Shown here: piece by piece, positions 33,677-43,334 of the stretch
Position numbering within the stretch: position 1 is the first letter of the stretch
How the letters are laid out: every line of letters begins with the position of its first letter
Source of the DNA: [Clostridium] symbiosum
Lineage (GTDB): Bacteria > Bacillota > Clostridia > Lachnospirales > Lachnospiraceae
Direction: 5' to 3'
DNA length: 64,000 bases
Assembly: GCA_021769625.1 (NCBI GenBank)
Contig: JAETSN010000002.1
Coordinates: 1 to 64,000, forward strand
Notes under the pieces: generated by a model
What the model was told of the DNA's origin: nothing
What the model saw: only the letters and a program-made list of their open reading frames with translations
Databases searched by the model: none
Position numbers and translations under genes: made by a program

Positions 33677-35164
33677 ATGGAATATCAGTACGGACAAAAC
33701 AACGAAACAAACCAGTATCAGGGAACCAACGATTACATTTATTATCATAATCAGAACGGCGGGAACGGGCCTGCGCCGGAACCCCGTAAAAAGAAAGAGA
33801 AAAGGAGCGGGAAAGGCATGATACCTCTCTTCCTTGTCCTGTCTCTGGTGATGGGAACGGCAGGCGGCGCTCTGGGAAGCGGGCTTGTGATGCAGCAATA
33901 TAATAAGAAGGAAGCCGTGCGAGAGGAGCTGGATCAGCAGACACCGCAGGATCTTCCCCAGACGACAGAGCCGGCCGTGGCAACGCCGACGGCATCGACG
34001 TCGGTATCCGGGCTGTCGATCGAACAGATCTCGGAGATGTGCCTTCCTTCCGTTGTGGCAATCACAAACAAAGGGGAGGCGGAGATCAGAAGCCTCTGGG
34101 GAACTTTCACACAGGAGACCGAAGGAGCCGGATCCGGCGTTATCATCGGAAAAACGGACAAGGAACTGGTGATCGTTACCAATTACCACGTGGTCTCCGG
34201 CAGCAAGGAACTGAGCGTGATGTTCAGCTATCAGGAGGGCAGCAGCGATATTTCCGATGCGGAGATCGTCAATGCAGAGATCAAGGACTATGATTCCAGT
34301 AAAGACCTCGCTGTCATCGCGGTGGATTTGAGCAGCCTGTCCCAGGAGACACTGGACAATATCAAGGTGGCGACGCTGGGAGATTCGAACGAACTGGCTC
34401 TGGGAGAGCAGGTTGTGGCGATCGGCAATGCATTAGGCTATGGACAATCCATAACCACCGGCATCGTCAGTGCATTTGGACGTACCGTATCCGCTGAAAA
34501 CGCCGGTGAGACGGTCGGCAGCGCCAACCAGTATATCCAGACCGATGCGGCGATCAACCCTGGCAACAGCGGCGGTGCCCTGTTCAATATGAAGGGAGAA
34601 CTGGTGGGGATCAACTCCGCCAAAGCAGCCGATGTAAAGGTGGAGGGCATGGGCTATGCCATCCCGATCTCAGATATCAAAGGGGACATGGAAATGATGA
34701 TGCAGCGGGAGACAAGGCTCGTGGTGGAGGAATCCGAGAGAGGATACCTCGGCATCAGCGGCAACAATGTGACAGAAGAGATCAACCAGGCCTACGATAT
34801 CCCGATCGGCGCCCATATCAGCAGCATTACAAAGGGTTCTCCGGCGGAAAAAGCGGGGCTCCAGCGCGGCATGATCATCACCGGGATCGACGGGAAGACA
34901 GTGCGGACCATCGAGGAACTGAAAGAGTATCTGGCCTACTATAAGGCAGGGGAGGCCGTCACTCTCACGGTGGAGGTAAGAACCGACGCAGGCTACGAGG
35001 AGAGGCAGATTCCGGTCACCTTATATACAGCCGAAGAAGCCGGTATCACCACCGACAACAGCCAGACACAGCAGCAGTCCGGCAGTCAGGGTCAGTCCGA
35101 AGGCGGCAGCAACGGATATTACCAGTCTCCTTTCGGTAGCGTGTTCCCGTTTTTTAGCAACTAA
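33677..35164 (+). CDS. HtrA/DegP-family serine protease with PDZ domain
   Basis: A 495-residue membrane-anchored protease. A polar Asn/Gln/Gly/Tyr-rich cytoplasmic stretch of about 50 residues precedes the transmembrane anchor (GMIPLFLVLSLVMGTAGGAL). The trypsin-like domain has His in VTNYHVVSG, Asp in SSKDLAVIAVD and Ser in NPGNSGGALFN. One PDZ domain follows (YLGISGNNVTEE, GSPAEKAGLQRGMIITGIDG). The tail is Gln/Ser/Gly-rich. Such proteases degrade misfolded surface proteins. Start 33677 is chosen because AAAGGAG touches the GTG at 33668 but lies eight to nine bases from this ATG. Two palindromic elements follow the stop. Confidence 0.93.
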   Translation: MEYQYGQNNETNQYQGTNDYIYYHNQNGGNGPAPEPRKKKEKRSGKGMIPLFLVLSLVMGTAGGALGSGLVMQQYNKKEAVREELDQQTPQDLPQTTEPAVATPTASTSVSGLSIEQISEMCLPSVVAITNKGEAEIRSLWGTFTQETEGAGSGVIIGKTDKELVIVTNYHVVSGSKELSVMFSYQEGSSDISDAEIVNAEIKDYDSSKDLAVIAVDLSSLSQETLDNIKVATLGDSNELALGEQVVAIGNALGYGQSITTGIVSAFGRTVSAENAGETVGSANQYIQTDAAINPGNSGGALFNMKGELVGINSAKAADVKVEGMGYAIPISDIKGDMEMMMQRETRLVVEESERGYLGISGNNVTEEINQAYDIPIGAHISSITKGSPAEKAGLQRGMIITGIDGKTVRTIEELKEYLAYYKAGEAVTLTVEVRTDAGYEERQIPVTLYTAEEAGITTDNSQTQQQSGSQGQSEGGSNGYYQSPFGSVFPFFSN

Positions 35165-35184
35165 ACTTCCATGTCATTTAGTCG

Positions 35185-35345
35185 ATGGAGCCGAACGCCA
35201 TGAGAATCATAAAATCCTCCGTCGCCACGCTCGCGCTCTGTGAAAAACGCAGCGGACACGTAAGGCGCTAAAATACAGCGCCTAAGTGCCGGCGTTTTTC
35301 AAAGGGCTCCTTGAGGATTTTATGATTCTCATGTCTGGTTAAGGT
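35185..35345 (+). repeat. palindromic element family 1, copy B
   Basis: Plus orientation. A perfect 21-bp outer stem pairs 35199-35219 (CATGAGAATCATAAAATC...) with 35313-35333. Inside are CTCCGTCGCCACGCT, AACGCAGCGGACAC, AAGTGCCGGCGTTTTTC and GGGCTCCTTGAGG; CTGGTTAAGG closes it. Confidence 0.8.
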
Positions 35346-35375
35346 GATAACTTAATAACATCACAATTTTAACCG

Positions 35376-35523
35376 ATACGTGAGCCGGAAGGGATAACAT
35401 ATCCTATGAAGACTGTAGAAAAACGCCGGCACTTAGCGAGGTATTTTCGAGCTTAGTGTCCGCTGCGTTTTTCTCCAAGCGCAAGCGTGTCTGAATGGGA
35501 TATGTTATCCCTTCCGGCGTATT
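35376..35523 (-). repeat. palindromic element family 1, copy C
   Basis: Minus orientation, only about 40 bases after copy B and facing it. A perfect 21-bp outer stem pairs 35384-35404 (GCCGGAAGGGATAACATA...) with 35498-35518. The core reads AAAAACGCCGGCACTTAGCG and GCTTAGTGTCCGCTGCG. Its arms share no similarity with those of copy B. Confidence 0.8.
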
Positions 35524-35556
35524 GTACCAATCCTTCAAACTTCCCCCTCAAAACAC

Positions 35557-35586
35557 TTGACAAATCATGTGTATATCCACTATGAT
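35557..35586 (+). promoter_or_regulatory. promoter of valS
   Basis: TTGACA, an 18-base spacer and TATGAT, about 105 bases before the valS start. Confidence 0.7.
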
Positions 35587-35628
35587 TCTCTTTAGGAAAA
35601 GAGGACAAAGGTGATACAGCAGTTTGAT

Positions 35629-35668
35629 GCCCTTTGCCGACAGATCGGCAGAGGGCTTTTACTTTTTT
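35629..35668 (+). terminator. attenuator-like terminator in the valS leader
   Basis: GCCCTTTGCCGA pairs with TCGGCAGAGGGC (one mismatch) around a four-base loop, then TTTTACTTTTTT. It lies between promoter and ribosome site. The T-box consensus AGGGTGGNACCGCG was not found and the leader is too short for a T-box. Confidence 0.75.
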
Positions 35669-35690
35669 GTGGCTGAAGGAGGAGAAGATT

Positions 35691-38354
35691 ATGAGCAATG
35701 CGGCAGGCAAAGAACTTGCAAAAACCTACGACCCCAAAGGGATCGAGGACAGAATTTATCAAAGATGGTTAGATAAGAAATATTTTCATGCGGAAGTGGA
35801 TAAAACAAAGAAACCTTTCACGATCGTGATCCCGCCCCCAAATATCACAGGACAGCTTCATATGGGACATGCACTGGATAACACGATGCAGGATATCCTG
35901 ATCCGCTATAAAAGGATGCAGGGCTATAATGCGCTGTGGCAGCCTGGCACCGACCATGCCAGCATCTCCACGGAGGTGAAGATCATTGAGGCGCTGAAAA
36001 AAGAGGGCATCGATAAGCATGATCTGGGCAGAGAGAAATTTTTGGAGCGCGCCTGGGACTGGAGAAGGGAGTACGGCGGCAGGATCGTGTCCCAGCTCAA
36101 AAAACTGGGTTCTTCCTGCGACTGGGACAGGGAGCGCTTCACGATGGATGAAGGCTGCAATAAAGCGGTCACGGAAGTGTTCTGTAAGATGCATGAGAAG
36201 GGCTGGATCTACAAGGGCGCAAAGATCATCAACTGGTGTCCGGTCTGCAATACTTCCATCTCCGATGCGGAAGTGGAATATGAGGAACAGGCAGGACATT
36301 TGTGGCATATCAAATATCCGCTGGTGGATGAGAACGGACAGCCCAGCAGGACGGAGTTCCTGGAGTTCGCGACGACCCGTCCGGAGACTATGTTGGGAGA
36401 TACGGCGGTTGCGGTGAACCCGAAGGACGAGCGCTATGCCCATCTGAAAGGGAGATTCGTATGGCTTCCCATTGTAAATAAAGCGATTCCCGTGGTGGAA
36501 GACGAATATGTGGATATGGAATTCGGGACCGGCGTCGTGAAGATCACACCGGGCCATGACCCCAACGACTTTGAGGTGGGTAAGCGCCACAATCTGCCCA
36601 TCGTCAATATCATGAACGATGACGCCACCATCAATGAAAACGGCGGCAAATATGCGGGACTGGACCGCTATGAGGCGAGGAAACAGATCCTGGAGGAGCT
36701 GAAAGAGGAAGGGCTTCTCGGAAAAATTGAGGACTACAGCCATAATGTAGGCACCCATGACCGCTGCAATACGACCATTGAGCCCCTTGTAAAGGAGCAG
36801 TGGTTCGTGAAGATGGATGAATTGATAAAGCCGGCAGTGGAAGCGGTGAAAAACGGGGAAGTAAAACTGATCCCGGAGAGGATGGAGAAGATCTATTTGA
36901 ACTGGACGGACAATATCAGGGACTGGTGCATCAGCCGCCAGCTCTGGTGGGGGCACAGGATTCCCGCTTATTATTGCGATAAGTGCGGCGAAACGGTAGT
37001 TGCGCGCAAAGCGCCGACAGTTTGCCCGAAATGCGGCGGGACACACTTCACACAGGATGAGGATGTGCTGGACACCTGGTTTTCTTCAGCGCTCTGGCCG
37101 TTCTCCACACTGGGCTGGCCGGAGATGACGGAAGACCTGAAATATTTCTATCCGACGGATGTGCTGGTGACAGGCTATGATATCATTTTCTTCTGGGTCA
37201 TCCGTATGATCTTCTCGGGCTATGAGCAGATGGGCGAGAGGCCTTTTAAGACAGTATTGTTCCATGGCCTTGTGAGGGATTCCCAGGGGCGGAAGATGTC
37301 GAAATCTTTGGGCAACGGCATCGATCCTCTGGAGATCATCGACCAGTACGGCGCGGATGCGCTGCGGCTGATGCTGATCACCGGAAATGCGCCGGGCAAC
37401 GATATGCGTTTCTACTATGAGAGAGTGGAGGCGGCGAGGAACTTTGCCAACAAAGTGTGGAATGCGTCCCGGTTCATTATGATGAATATGGAGGGAAAGG
37501 CCATCGGAGAACCGGAAAACCTCGAGCCCGCGGACAAGTGGATCATCTCGAAGTTAAATTGTCTTGTAAAAGAAGCGACCGATAATATGGACAACTTTGA
37601 ACTTGGCATCGCGGTACAGAAAGTGTACGACTTTATCTGGGATGAATTCTGTGACTGGTATATCGAGATGGTGAAGCCCCGTCTGTATAATTCCGACGAT
37701 GAGGCGAGCCAGAATGCGGCGCTCTGGACTCTTAAAAATGTGCTGATCTGCGCGTTAAAGCTTCTGCATCCCTATATGCCGTTCATCACGGAGGAGATCT
37801 TCTGCAATCTGCAGTCGGAGGAAGAGACGATCATGCTCTCGAGCTGGCCGCAGTATCAGGAGGAGCGGAACTTTGCCGCAGAGGAAAAAGCCATCGAGAC
37901 GATCAAGGAGGCTGTCCGCGGCATCCGCAACGTGAGGACTTCCATGAACGTCGCGCCTTCCCGGAAAGCGGCGGTTTATGTGGTGACAGAAAAAGAGGAC
38001 GTGCGGGCGGCGTTCGAGGAAGGAAAGCTTTTCTTTGCCTCTCTTGCCTATGCTTCCGAAGTGACGATACAGAAAGACAAGAGCGGCATCGCGGATGACG
38101 CGGTATCCGTGGTGATCCCCGGGGCGGTGCTGTACATGCCTTTTGCGGAGCTGGTGGATCTGAAGCAGGAAAAAGAGCGTCTGCAGAAGGAGGAAAAACG
38201 GCTACAGGGCGAACTTGCCAGAGTAAACGGCATGTTGAAGAACGAGAAATTCCTGGCGAAAGCGCCTGAGGCAAAGGTGGCGGAAGAGAAGGCAAAACTG
38301 GAAAAATACACCCAGATGATGCAGCAGGTGCAGGAGAGGCTTTCGCAGTTATGA
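35691..38354 (+). CDS. valS: valyl-tRNA synthetase
   Basis: An 887-residue class I synthetase charging tRNA-Val. The HIGH-type motif is [15 protein letters not shown], the KMSKS motif is [11 protein letters not shown], the editing domain carries [17 protein letters not shown], and a zinc-knuckle-like [24 protein letters not shown] lies in between. The C-terminus is the ValRS coiled coil ([20 protein letters not shown]). Start 35691 follows AAGGAGGAG. The stop overlaps folC as ATGA, so the two are co-transcribed, a common arrangement in clostridia. Confidence 0.98.
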   Translation: MSNAAGKELAKTYDPKGIEDRIYQRWLDKKYFHAEVDKTKKPFTIVIPPPNITGQLHMGHALDNTMQDILIRYKRMQGYNALWQPGTDHASISTEVKIIEALKKEGIDKHDLGREKFLERAWDWRREYGGRIVSQLKKLGSSCDWDRERFTMDEGCNKAVTEVFCKMHEKGWIYKGAKIINWCPVCNTSISDAEVEYEEQAGHLWHIKYPLVDENGQPSRTEFLEFATTRPETMLGDTAVAVNPKDERYAHLKGRFVWLPIVNKAIPVVEDEYVDMEFGTGVVKITPGHDPNDFEVGKRHNLPIVNIMNDDATINENGGKYAGLDRYEARKQILEELKEEGLLGKIEDYSHNVGTHDRCNTTIEPLVKEQWFVKMDELIKPAVEAVKNGEVKLIPERMEKIYLNWTDNIRDWCISRQLWWGHRIPAYYCDKCGETVVARKAPTVCPKCGGTHFTQDEDVLDTWFSSALWPFSTLGWPEMTEDLKYFYPTDVLVTGYDIIFFWVIRMIFSGYEQMGERPFKTVLFHGLVRDSQGRKMSKSLGNGIDPLEIIDQYGADALRLMLITGNAPGNDMRFYYERVEAARNFANKVWNASRFIMMNMEGKAIGEPENLEPADKWIISKLNCLVKEATDNMDNFELGIAVQKVYDFIWDEFCDWYIEMVKPRLYNSDDEASQNAALWTLKNVLICALKLLHPYMPFITEEIFCNLQSEEETIMLSSWPQYQEERNFAAEEKAIETIKEAVRGIRNVRTSMNVAPSRKAAVYVVTEKEDVRAAFEEGKLFFASLAYASEVTIQKDKSGIADDAVSVVIPGAVLYMPFAELVDLKQEKERLQKEEKRLQGELARVNGMLKNEKFLAKAPEAKVAEEKAKLEKYTQMMQQVQERLSQL

Positions 38355-39718
38355 TGCAGGCTTTTTTGGAAGCGGAAGAGTATATCAATCACATTCCGAA
38401 ATTTGTGAAAAAGAATACGATGCAGGATACGGAGGACTTTTATCGGAAGCTTTCGTATCCCGGCATCGGCAGTAAAGTGATCCATGTGGCAGGCACGAAC
38501 GGAAAGGGTTCCGTCTGTGCCTATCTGCAATCTGTATTGATGGAAGCGGGATACCGGGTGGGGATGTTCACATCGCCCCATCTTGTGGATATCAGAGAGC
38601 GGATCAGGGTGGATAGAGAACTGATATCCGAGGAGGATTTTTTGACGGTTTTCGGGCAGGTGAGGGATGCCTGCGGGATAAGGATTCGGCGGAATATGAG
38701 TGGGAAAAGCGCCGATGAATCCCGGATGGAGTGCACGGAGGATGCGCGGACGGGGAGAGACGGCTATCACCCGAGCTTCTTTGAGTATCTGTATTTTATG
38801 GCAATGCTCTATTTTGAGAAAAAACAGCCGGATTTTATTATTTTGGAGACCGGGCTCGGCGGCAGGCTGGATGCCACAAACTCTTTTCCTTCTCCCTGCA
38901 TCAGTATTATTACAGAGATCGGGCTGGATCACACGGAATATTTAGGGGAAACTTTGGAGAAGATTGCGGCGGAAAAAGCGGGAATTGTCAAAAAAGGAAT
39001 ACCCGTCGTCTATTTTGCGAAGAATAAAATTGTTACCGAAAGAATAGAAAAAAGCGCGAAAGAGGCGGATTCTAAGGCTTTTTCGGTAAATCCCGGGGAA
39101 ATAAGCATAAAAAAATGTGATGAGAAAGGCATTGATTTTTCTTATTACTCTGGGTATTATAAATATAGTACATTTCATCTTTCCACAAAGGCGCTCTATC
39201 AGGCCGAAAATGCGTCGCTCTGTATCAGGGCTCTTGCGGTGCTCGGGGAGCGCGGGGAGGCGGAAGTTGCGGAGGATGATCTGCGGCGGGGGCTTGAAAA
39301 AGCCCGTTGGGAAGGCCGGATGGAAGAGATCCTGCCGGATGTTTATCTGGACGGCGCCCACAATCCGGACGGGATAGAAGCTTTTTTAAAAAGCGCGCAG
39401 GCGGATGGGGCGGAAGATGGCAGGATATTGCTGTATTCAGCTCTGGCTGAAAAAGCCTGCGGAGAGATGGCGAAGGAAATAGCGGATGCCGGCATCTTTG
39501 AGGAGATCGTAGTCACCGGGATAGAAAGCAGCCGTGCAGCCGTGCCGGGAGAGCTGGCGGCATTGTTCAGGGAGAAAGATGTAGTTGTCATTGAGAATTG
39601 GAAAGAAGCTTTCGGCTATTGTCTGCATAAAAAGAAGGCAGGAGAGAAAGTTTATATAACAGGCTCCCTGTATCTGGTCGGCCAGGTGATGGCTGGTCTG
39701 AGAAAGGGTGAGATGTGA
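38351..39718 (+). CDS. folC: bifunctional folylpolyglutamate/dihydrofolate synthase
   Basis: A 455-residue Mur-ligase-fold enzyme adding glutamate to folates. P-loop [31 protein letters not shown], the [13 protein letters not shown] box, [11 protein letters not shown] and the C-terminal [13 protein letters not shown] are typical. A basic, polar stretch ([19 protein letters not shown] and following, about residues 113-140) precedes [12 protein letters not shown] and looks inserted relative to usual FolC. ATGATG start overlaps the valS stop; the second ATG is also possible. Confidence 0.94.
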   Translation: MMQAFLEAEEYINHIPKFVKKNTMQDTEDFYRKLSYPGIGSKVIHVAGTNGKGSVCAYLQSVLMEAGYRVGMFTSPHLVDIRERIRVDRELISEEDFLTVFGQVRDACGIRIRRNMSGKSADESRMECTEDARTGRDGYHPSFFEYLYFMAMLYFEKKQPDFIILETGLGGRLDATNSFPSPCISIITEIGLDHTEYLGETLEKIAAEKAGIVKKGIPVVYFAKNKIVTERIEKSAKEADSKAFSVNPGEISIKKCDEKGIDFSYYSGYYKYSTFHLSTKALYQAENASLCIRALAVLGERGEAEVAEDDLRRGLEKARWEGRMEEILPDVYLDGAHNPDGIEAFLKSAQADGAEDGRILLYSALAEKACGEMAKEIADAGIFEEIVVTGIESSRAAVPGELAALFREKDVVVIENWKEAFGYCLHKKKAGEKVYITGSLYLVGQVMAGLRKGEM

Positions 39719-39771
39719 TTTTCATGAAGAGGGAGCGGCCTGTGTAAAGGCAGCGAAGAAACGAGGAAAAT

Positions 39772-39930
39772 ATGATCAATTTTGAAGAGGAGATCAAGAA
39801 ATTCCATCCCAGTCTGGAAGTGGAGGACGCGGAGGATGCAATCTATAATCAGGATCTGACGGATATGGCCGATCTGGTAGTGAAGGTGGTAAAGGAAGCT
39901 AAAAGTCTGGAAATCGAAGAGGAAGAGTAA
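39772..39930 (+). CDS. small acidic protein
   Basis: A 52-residue gene too short for the ORF track: MINFEEEIKKFHPSLEVEDA, then DLTDMADLVVKVVKEAKSLE and an acidic end. GAGGAAAAT precedes the ATG. It lies between folC and the zinc-ribbon/TPR gene in the same direction with small gaps, so it belongs to the operon. Very acidic with predicted helices. Function unknown. Confidence 0.7.
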   Translation: MINFEEEIKKFHPSLEVEDAEDAIYNQDLTDMADLVVKVVKEAKSLEIEEEE

Positions 39931-39945
39931 ACAGGAGCTTATTGG

Positions 39946-41376
39946 ATGATATGTTATAATTGCGGCTGCGCCTTGTCGGAACATGACTTCTGTACAAGCT
40001 GCGGCGCGGATGTTTCCATATATAAAAAAGTGTTGAAGATATCCAACAATTTCTACAATGAAGGGTTGGAGAAGGCTGGTGTCCGGGATCTGACAGGCGC
40101 GATCCAGAGCCTGCGGCAGTGCCTGAAGTTCAACAAGAACAACGTCGAGGCGAGAAATCTGTTGGGGCTTGTCTATTTTGAGACCGGAGAAGTGGTGGCG
40201 GCACTCAGCGAGTGGGTTATCAGTAAGAACCTGCGCCCGAAAAAGAACATTGCAGACGACTACATTAATATGGTGCAGAGCAATCCCACCAGACTTGATA
40301 CGATCAATAAGACAATAAAGAAATACAATCAGGCGCTTTTATACTGCCATCAGGAATCCAAGGATCTGGCGATCATTCAGCTGAAGAAAGTATTGTCCCT
40401 GAATCCGAAATATATCAGGGCGCATCAGCTCCTTGCGCTGTTATACATTGATGCGGAGGACTGGCCTAGGGCGGAGCGGGAACTGCAGCGCTGTGAGCAG
40501 ATTGATGCCGGCAATACCACGACAAAGCGGTATTTAAAGGAAGTAAATCTGATGCTCCATCCTGAGGAGGCAGATGACGGAAAGACGGTGAAGAAGAAAA
40601 AGAAAGAGGCACCGGAGGAAGTATTCCGTTACCAGAGCGGCAACGAGACGATCATTCAGCCGCTGGATGTGAAGGAACCGAAGGGTGTCAGTTTTTCCGC
40701 AATCCTGTATCTGCTGATCGGACTGGCGATCGGTGTGGCGATGACGGTGTTCCTTATCTTACCGGCAAGGATCCAGAGCGCCAGAGACAGCGTCAGCGAG
40801 CAATTAAAAACAGTCAGTGAGCAGCTTGCAGCGGAATCGGCTACGACCAATGACCTGCAGCAGAAACTGGAGACACTGCAGCGGGAAAACAATGATCTGC
40901 ACACGGAGATGGAAGCCTACGTCGGAACCGACGGCACGATTCAGATCATGGACGATATGTTGAAGGCCGTGAACGACTATCTGAAGAACCCGGAGGATGT
41001 GGAGCAGATCGCGTCATATCTGGAGAGTATTCAGGATGAAGTGGTGCTGGCGGAGACCTCGGAATCCTTTCAGGCGGTTTACCAGAGTCTTTTGGAGACG
41101 GTGGGGCCGAGCGTTGCGAAGACTTACTATGACGACGGCATGGCCGCCTACAGGCAGGAGGTTTATACCGATGCCGTCCAGAATCTGGAAAAAGCGTATA
41201 TTTATGATTCGGAAAATATCGATGTGGTCTATAATCTTGCCAATGCCTATTACAGGAGCGGGGATTTTGAGAATGCCGCCGTCTATTATCAGCGCGTGAT
41301 CGATAATTTCCCGAACACAGAGAGAGCAAGGCGCAGTGAGGATTATCTGGAGGAGATAAACAGCGCGCAGGGCTGA
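39946..41376 (+). CDS. zinc-ribbon and TPR membrane protein
   Basis: A 476-residue protein. An N-terminal zinc ribbon (MICYNCGCALSEHDFCTSCG) is followed by tetratricopeptide-like repeats (GAIQSLRQCLKFNKNNVEAR, AIIQLKKVLSLNPKYIRAHQ), a Lys/Glu linker, one transmembrane segment (ILYLLIGLAIGVAMTVFLIL), a coiled coil, and a final TPR pair (AVQNLEKAYIYDSENIDVVY). The first half is cytoplasmic, the coiled coil and last TPRs outside. Likely a scaffold; specific role unknown. Last gene of the valS operon, ended by a terminator at 41608. Confidence 0.8.
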   Translation: MICYNCGCALSEHDFCTSCGADVSIYKKVLKISNNFYNEGLEKAGVRDLTGAIQSLRQCLKFNKNNVEARNLLGLVYFETGEVVAALSEWVISKNLRPKKNIADDYINMVQSNPTRLDTINKTIKKYNQALLYCHQESKDLAIIQLKKVLSLNPKYIRAHQLLALLYIDAEDWPRAERELQRCEQIDAGNTTTKRYLKEVNLMLHPEEADDGKTVKKKKKEAPEEVFRYQSGNETIIQPLDVKEPKGVSFSAILYLLIGLAIGVAMTVFLILPARIQSARDSVSEQLKTVSEQLAAESATTNDLQQKLETLQRENNDLHTEMEAYVGTDGTIQIMDDMLKAVNDYLKNPEDVEQIASYLESIQDEVVLAETSESFQAVYQSLLETVGPSVAKTYYDDGMAAYRQEVYTDAVQNLEKAYIYDSENIDVVYNLANAYYRSGDFENAAVYYQRVIDNFPNTERARRSEDYLEEINSAQG

Positions 41377-41411
41377 TCGAAAAAGTGAATAAAATACCAT
41401 TGTTATTAGGG

Positions 41412-41572
41412 TGATGAGGCCGGATGCCGCGAGAATAATAAAATCCTCCGTCGCCACGCTTGCGCTCCGGGCTGCAACGTAGCGGTACTAGGCTCGTGAG
41501 GGACCTCGCCAAGTGCCGACGTTGCTGCAGGGACTCCTTGAGGATTTTATTATTCTCGCGGCTGGTTAAATT
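41412..41572 (+). repeat. palindromic element family 1, copy D
   Basis: Plus orientation, just 3' of the TPR gene. A perfect 23-bp stem pairs 41426-41448 (GCCGCGAGAATAATAAAA...) with 41540-41562. CTCCGTCGCCACGCT, CTCGCCAAGTGCCGACGTTG and GGACTCCTTGAGG are inside; CTGGTTAAA closes it. The core has diverged most here. Confidence 0.8.
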
Positions 41573-41607
41573 ACTAACTCAATGGTATAGAATAAAATAT
41601 AGTATAC

Positions 41608-41642
41608 AAAAGAGAATATCTGAAGGGGTATTCTCTTTTTAT
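41608..41642 (+). terminator. terminator before spoIIA
   Basis: AAAAGAGAATA pairs perfectly with TATTCTCTTTT around a 10-base loop, followed by further T. Confidence 0.75.
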
Positions 41643-41700
41643 TTATGCGCAGACTCATGTAAAGAAAATGTGCCGTTAAAGCGGCGCACGGATCGCGCGG

Positions 41701-41731
41701 CGGACAGGGGAAGAGGAATCTTCCCTGTCCG
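41701..41731 (+). other. hairpin in the spoIIA leader
   Basis: CGGACAGGGGAAGA pairs with TCTTCCCTGTCCG (one bulged G) around GGAA. It lies 29 bases before the spoIIAA start. No T tract follows, so a translational or stability role is more likely than termination. No convincing sigma-H promoter was found in this leader. Confidence 0.5.
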
Positions 41732-41759
41732 ATCATATAACAGAAAGGGGAATTTTATA

Positions 41760-42068
41760 GTGGAGGCGGAATTTCAGGTGATTGACAATTATCTGATGGT
41801 AAAGATGCCGGCTGAGATCGACCATCATCAGTCGGGGGCCATCAGCAGGAGGGCGGATTCCTTCCTGATGCAGGATTCCATTCAGGGGATCGTGTTTGAT
41901 TTTGAGGACACAAAGTTCATGGACAGCTCGGGGATCGGCATCATCATGGGCAGGTACAAGAAGATCGCCTGTCTGGGCGGAAAGGTTTTTGCCATTCACG
42001 CGGACAGGCAGATACGGCGGATCCTGTATATATCGGGATTGTCCAAAATCATGGAAATTATGGAATAA
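41760..42068 (+). CDS. spoIIAA: anti-sigma F factor antagonist
   Basis: A 102-residue STAS-domain protein. In the forespore it binds SpoIIAB when dephosphorylated and frees sigma F. The phosphorylatable serine lies in FMDSSGIGIIMGRYK. Start GTG 41760 (VEAEFQVIDNYLMV) follows AAAGGGG; the ORF-track extension of 100 codons runs through the palindromic element and terminator and is not coding. First gene of spoIIAA-spoIIAB-sigF. Confidence 0.94.
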   Translation: MEAEFQVIDNYLMVKMPAEIDHHQSGAISRRADSFLMQDSIQGIVFDFEDTKFMDSSGIGIIMGRYKKIACLGGKVFAIHADRQIRRILYISGLSKIMEIME

Positions 42069-42082
42069 AGGGGGAGATACAG

Positions 42083-42604
42083 ATGAAACAGGAAGAGAAA
42101 AAGATCAGCAAAGGGTATGACAATGAACTGCGGATGGAGTTTGACGCCATTTCCTGCAACGAAGGGTTTGCGAGAATGGCGGTCTCAGCGTTCATCACTC
42201 CCTTAAATCCGACGCTGGAGGAGATGGCGGATGTAAAGACCGCGGTGTCGGAGGCGGTGACGAACGCTATCATACATGGCTACGGCAATGTACAGGGATA
42301 CATACCCGGACGGATGCAGTGCCCGAGGGAGATCAGCAGCGGGAAAGTGCGGATGTACTGCAGGATCGAAGGGGATGTGCTGTTTGTGGAGATAGAGGAT
42401 GACGGAAAGGGGATCGACAACGTGGAGCAGGCGCTGGAACCGCTGTATACAACGAAACCGGAGTACGAGCGCTCCGGCATGGGATTTGCCTTTATGGAGG
42501 CTTTTATGGATGATCTGCAGGTGCTCTCGGCGCCGGGCAGAGGGTGTAAGGTGATGATGGAGAAGAAGCTGGGCAGCATACCGTGGCTGGAGGAAATCGA
42601 GTAG
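42083..42604 (+). CDS. spoIIAB: anti-sigma F factor, serine kinase
   Basis: A 173-residue GHKL-fold kinase that holds sigma F inactive and phosphorylates SpoIIAA. Motifs: KTAVSEAVTNAIIHGYG (N box), IEDDGKGIDNVEQALEP (G1) and ERSGMGFAFMEAFMDDL (G2). It is about 25 residues longer than the B. subtilis protein because of an insertion after IIHGYGNVQG (YIPGRMQCPREISSGKV) and a longer C-terminus. AAAGGGGGAG precedes the ATG. Confidence 0.96.
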   Translation: MKQEEKKISKGYDNELRMEFDAISCNEGFARMAVSAFITPLNPTLEEMADVKTAVSEAVTNAIIHGYGNVQGYIPGRMQCPREISSGKVRMYCRIEGDVLFVEIEDDGKGIDNVEQALEPLYTTKPEYERSGMGFAFMEAFMDDLQVLSAPGRGCKVMMEKKLGSIPWLEEIE

Positions 42605-42606
42605 TT

Positions 42607-43326
42607 ATGGAAGAGATGTCAGTGCTGATCGAAAAATCCCATGCAGGAGATAAACAGGCAAGAGAAGTACTGATCGAAAAAAACCTGGGGCTGGTGCATC
42701 ATATTGTGAAGCGTTTTCTGAACAGGGGCGTGGACGCGGAGGATCTGTTCCAGATCGGCTGTATCGGGCTGATGAAGGCGATAGACAAGTTTGATCTGGG
42801 CTTTGACGTGAAGTTCTCCACCTACGCCGTGCCGATGATCTCCGGCGAGATCAAGCGGTTCCTGCGGGATGACGGGATGGTGAAGGTGAGCAGGAGCCTG
42901 AAGGAAAACGGCTGGAAGATCACCCGGGCGAGAGAGCAGTTTCAGCATGAGCACGGAAGAGAGCCCACACTGGAAGAAATCGCAAAAGTGACAGGGCTGT
43001 CAACTGAGGAGGCTGTGATGGCGATGGATGCCGGGGCGGAGGTGGAGTCCATTTACAAATCCATCTATCAGAGCGACGGCAACGAGATCTATCTGGTGGA
43101 TCAGATCGCCAGCAAAAATAACGAGCGGGAAAAACTGTTGAACCATATGTTGTTAAAGCAGCTTCTCTCGGAGCTGGAAGGGGAGGAGAAGGAGCTGATC
43201 AGGCTGCGGTATTTTCAGGGGAAGACGCAGACGGAGGTGGCGGAAAGGCTTGGGATCAGCCAGGTGCAGGTGAGCAGGCTGGAGAAAAAGATATTGCGCA
43301 GGCTGCGGGATAAGGCGGTGCTGTGA
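42607..43326 (+). CDS. sigF: RNA polymerase sigma-F factor
   Basis: A 239-residue sporulation sigma factor active in the forespore. Region 2 (VDAEDLFQIGCIGLMKAIDK, FDVKFSTYAVPMISGEIKRF), region 3 and region 4 (LRYFQGKTQTEVAERLGISQ, VQVSRLEKKILRRL) are intact. Start ATG 42607 lies two bases after the spoIIAB stop, with GGAGG within that gene. A family-1 palindrome follows the stop directly and may serve as terminator. Confidence 0.96.
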   Translation: MEEMSVLIEKSHAGDKQAREVLIEKNLGLVHHIVKRFLNRGVDAEDLFQIGCIGLMKAIDKFDLGFDVKFSTYAVPMISGEIKRFLRDDGMVKVSRSLKENGWKITRAREQFQHEHGREPTLEEIAKVTGLSTEEAVMAMDAGAEVESIYKSIYQSDGNEIYLVDQIASKNNEREKLLNHMLLKQLLSELEGEEKELIRLRYFQGKTQTEVAERLGISQVQVSRLEKKILRRLRDKAVL

Positions 43327-43334
43327 ATACCTCT

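Noticed and set aside
35557-35690. T-box riboswitch upstream of valS
   Set aside because: The leader is only about 100 bases and lacks the AGGGTGGNACCGCG element and stem I.
41460-41759. 100-codon N-terminal extension of SpoIIAA in the ORF track
   Set aside because: It runs through the palindromic element, a terminator and a leader hairpin; the GTG at 41760 has a ribosome site and gives the family length.
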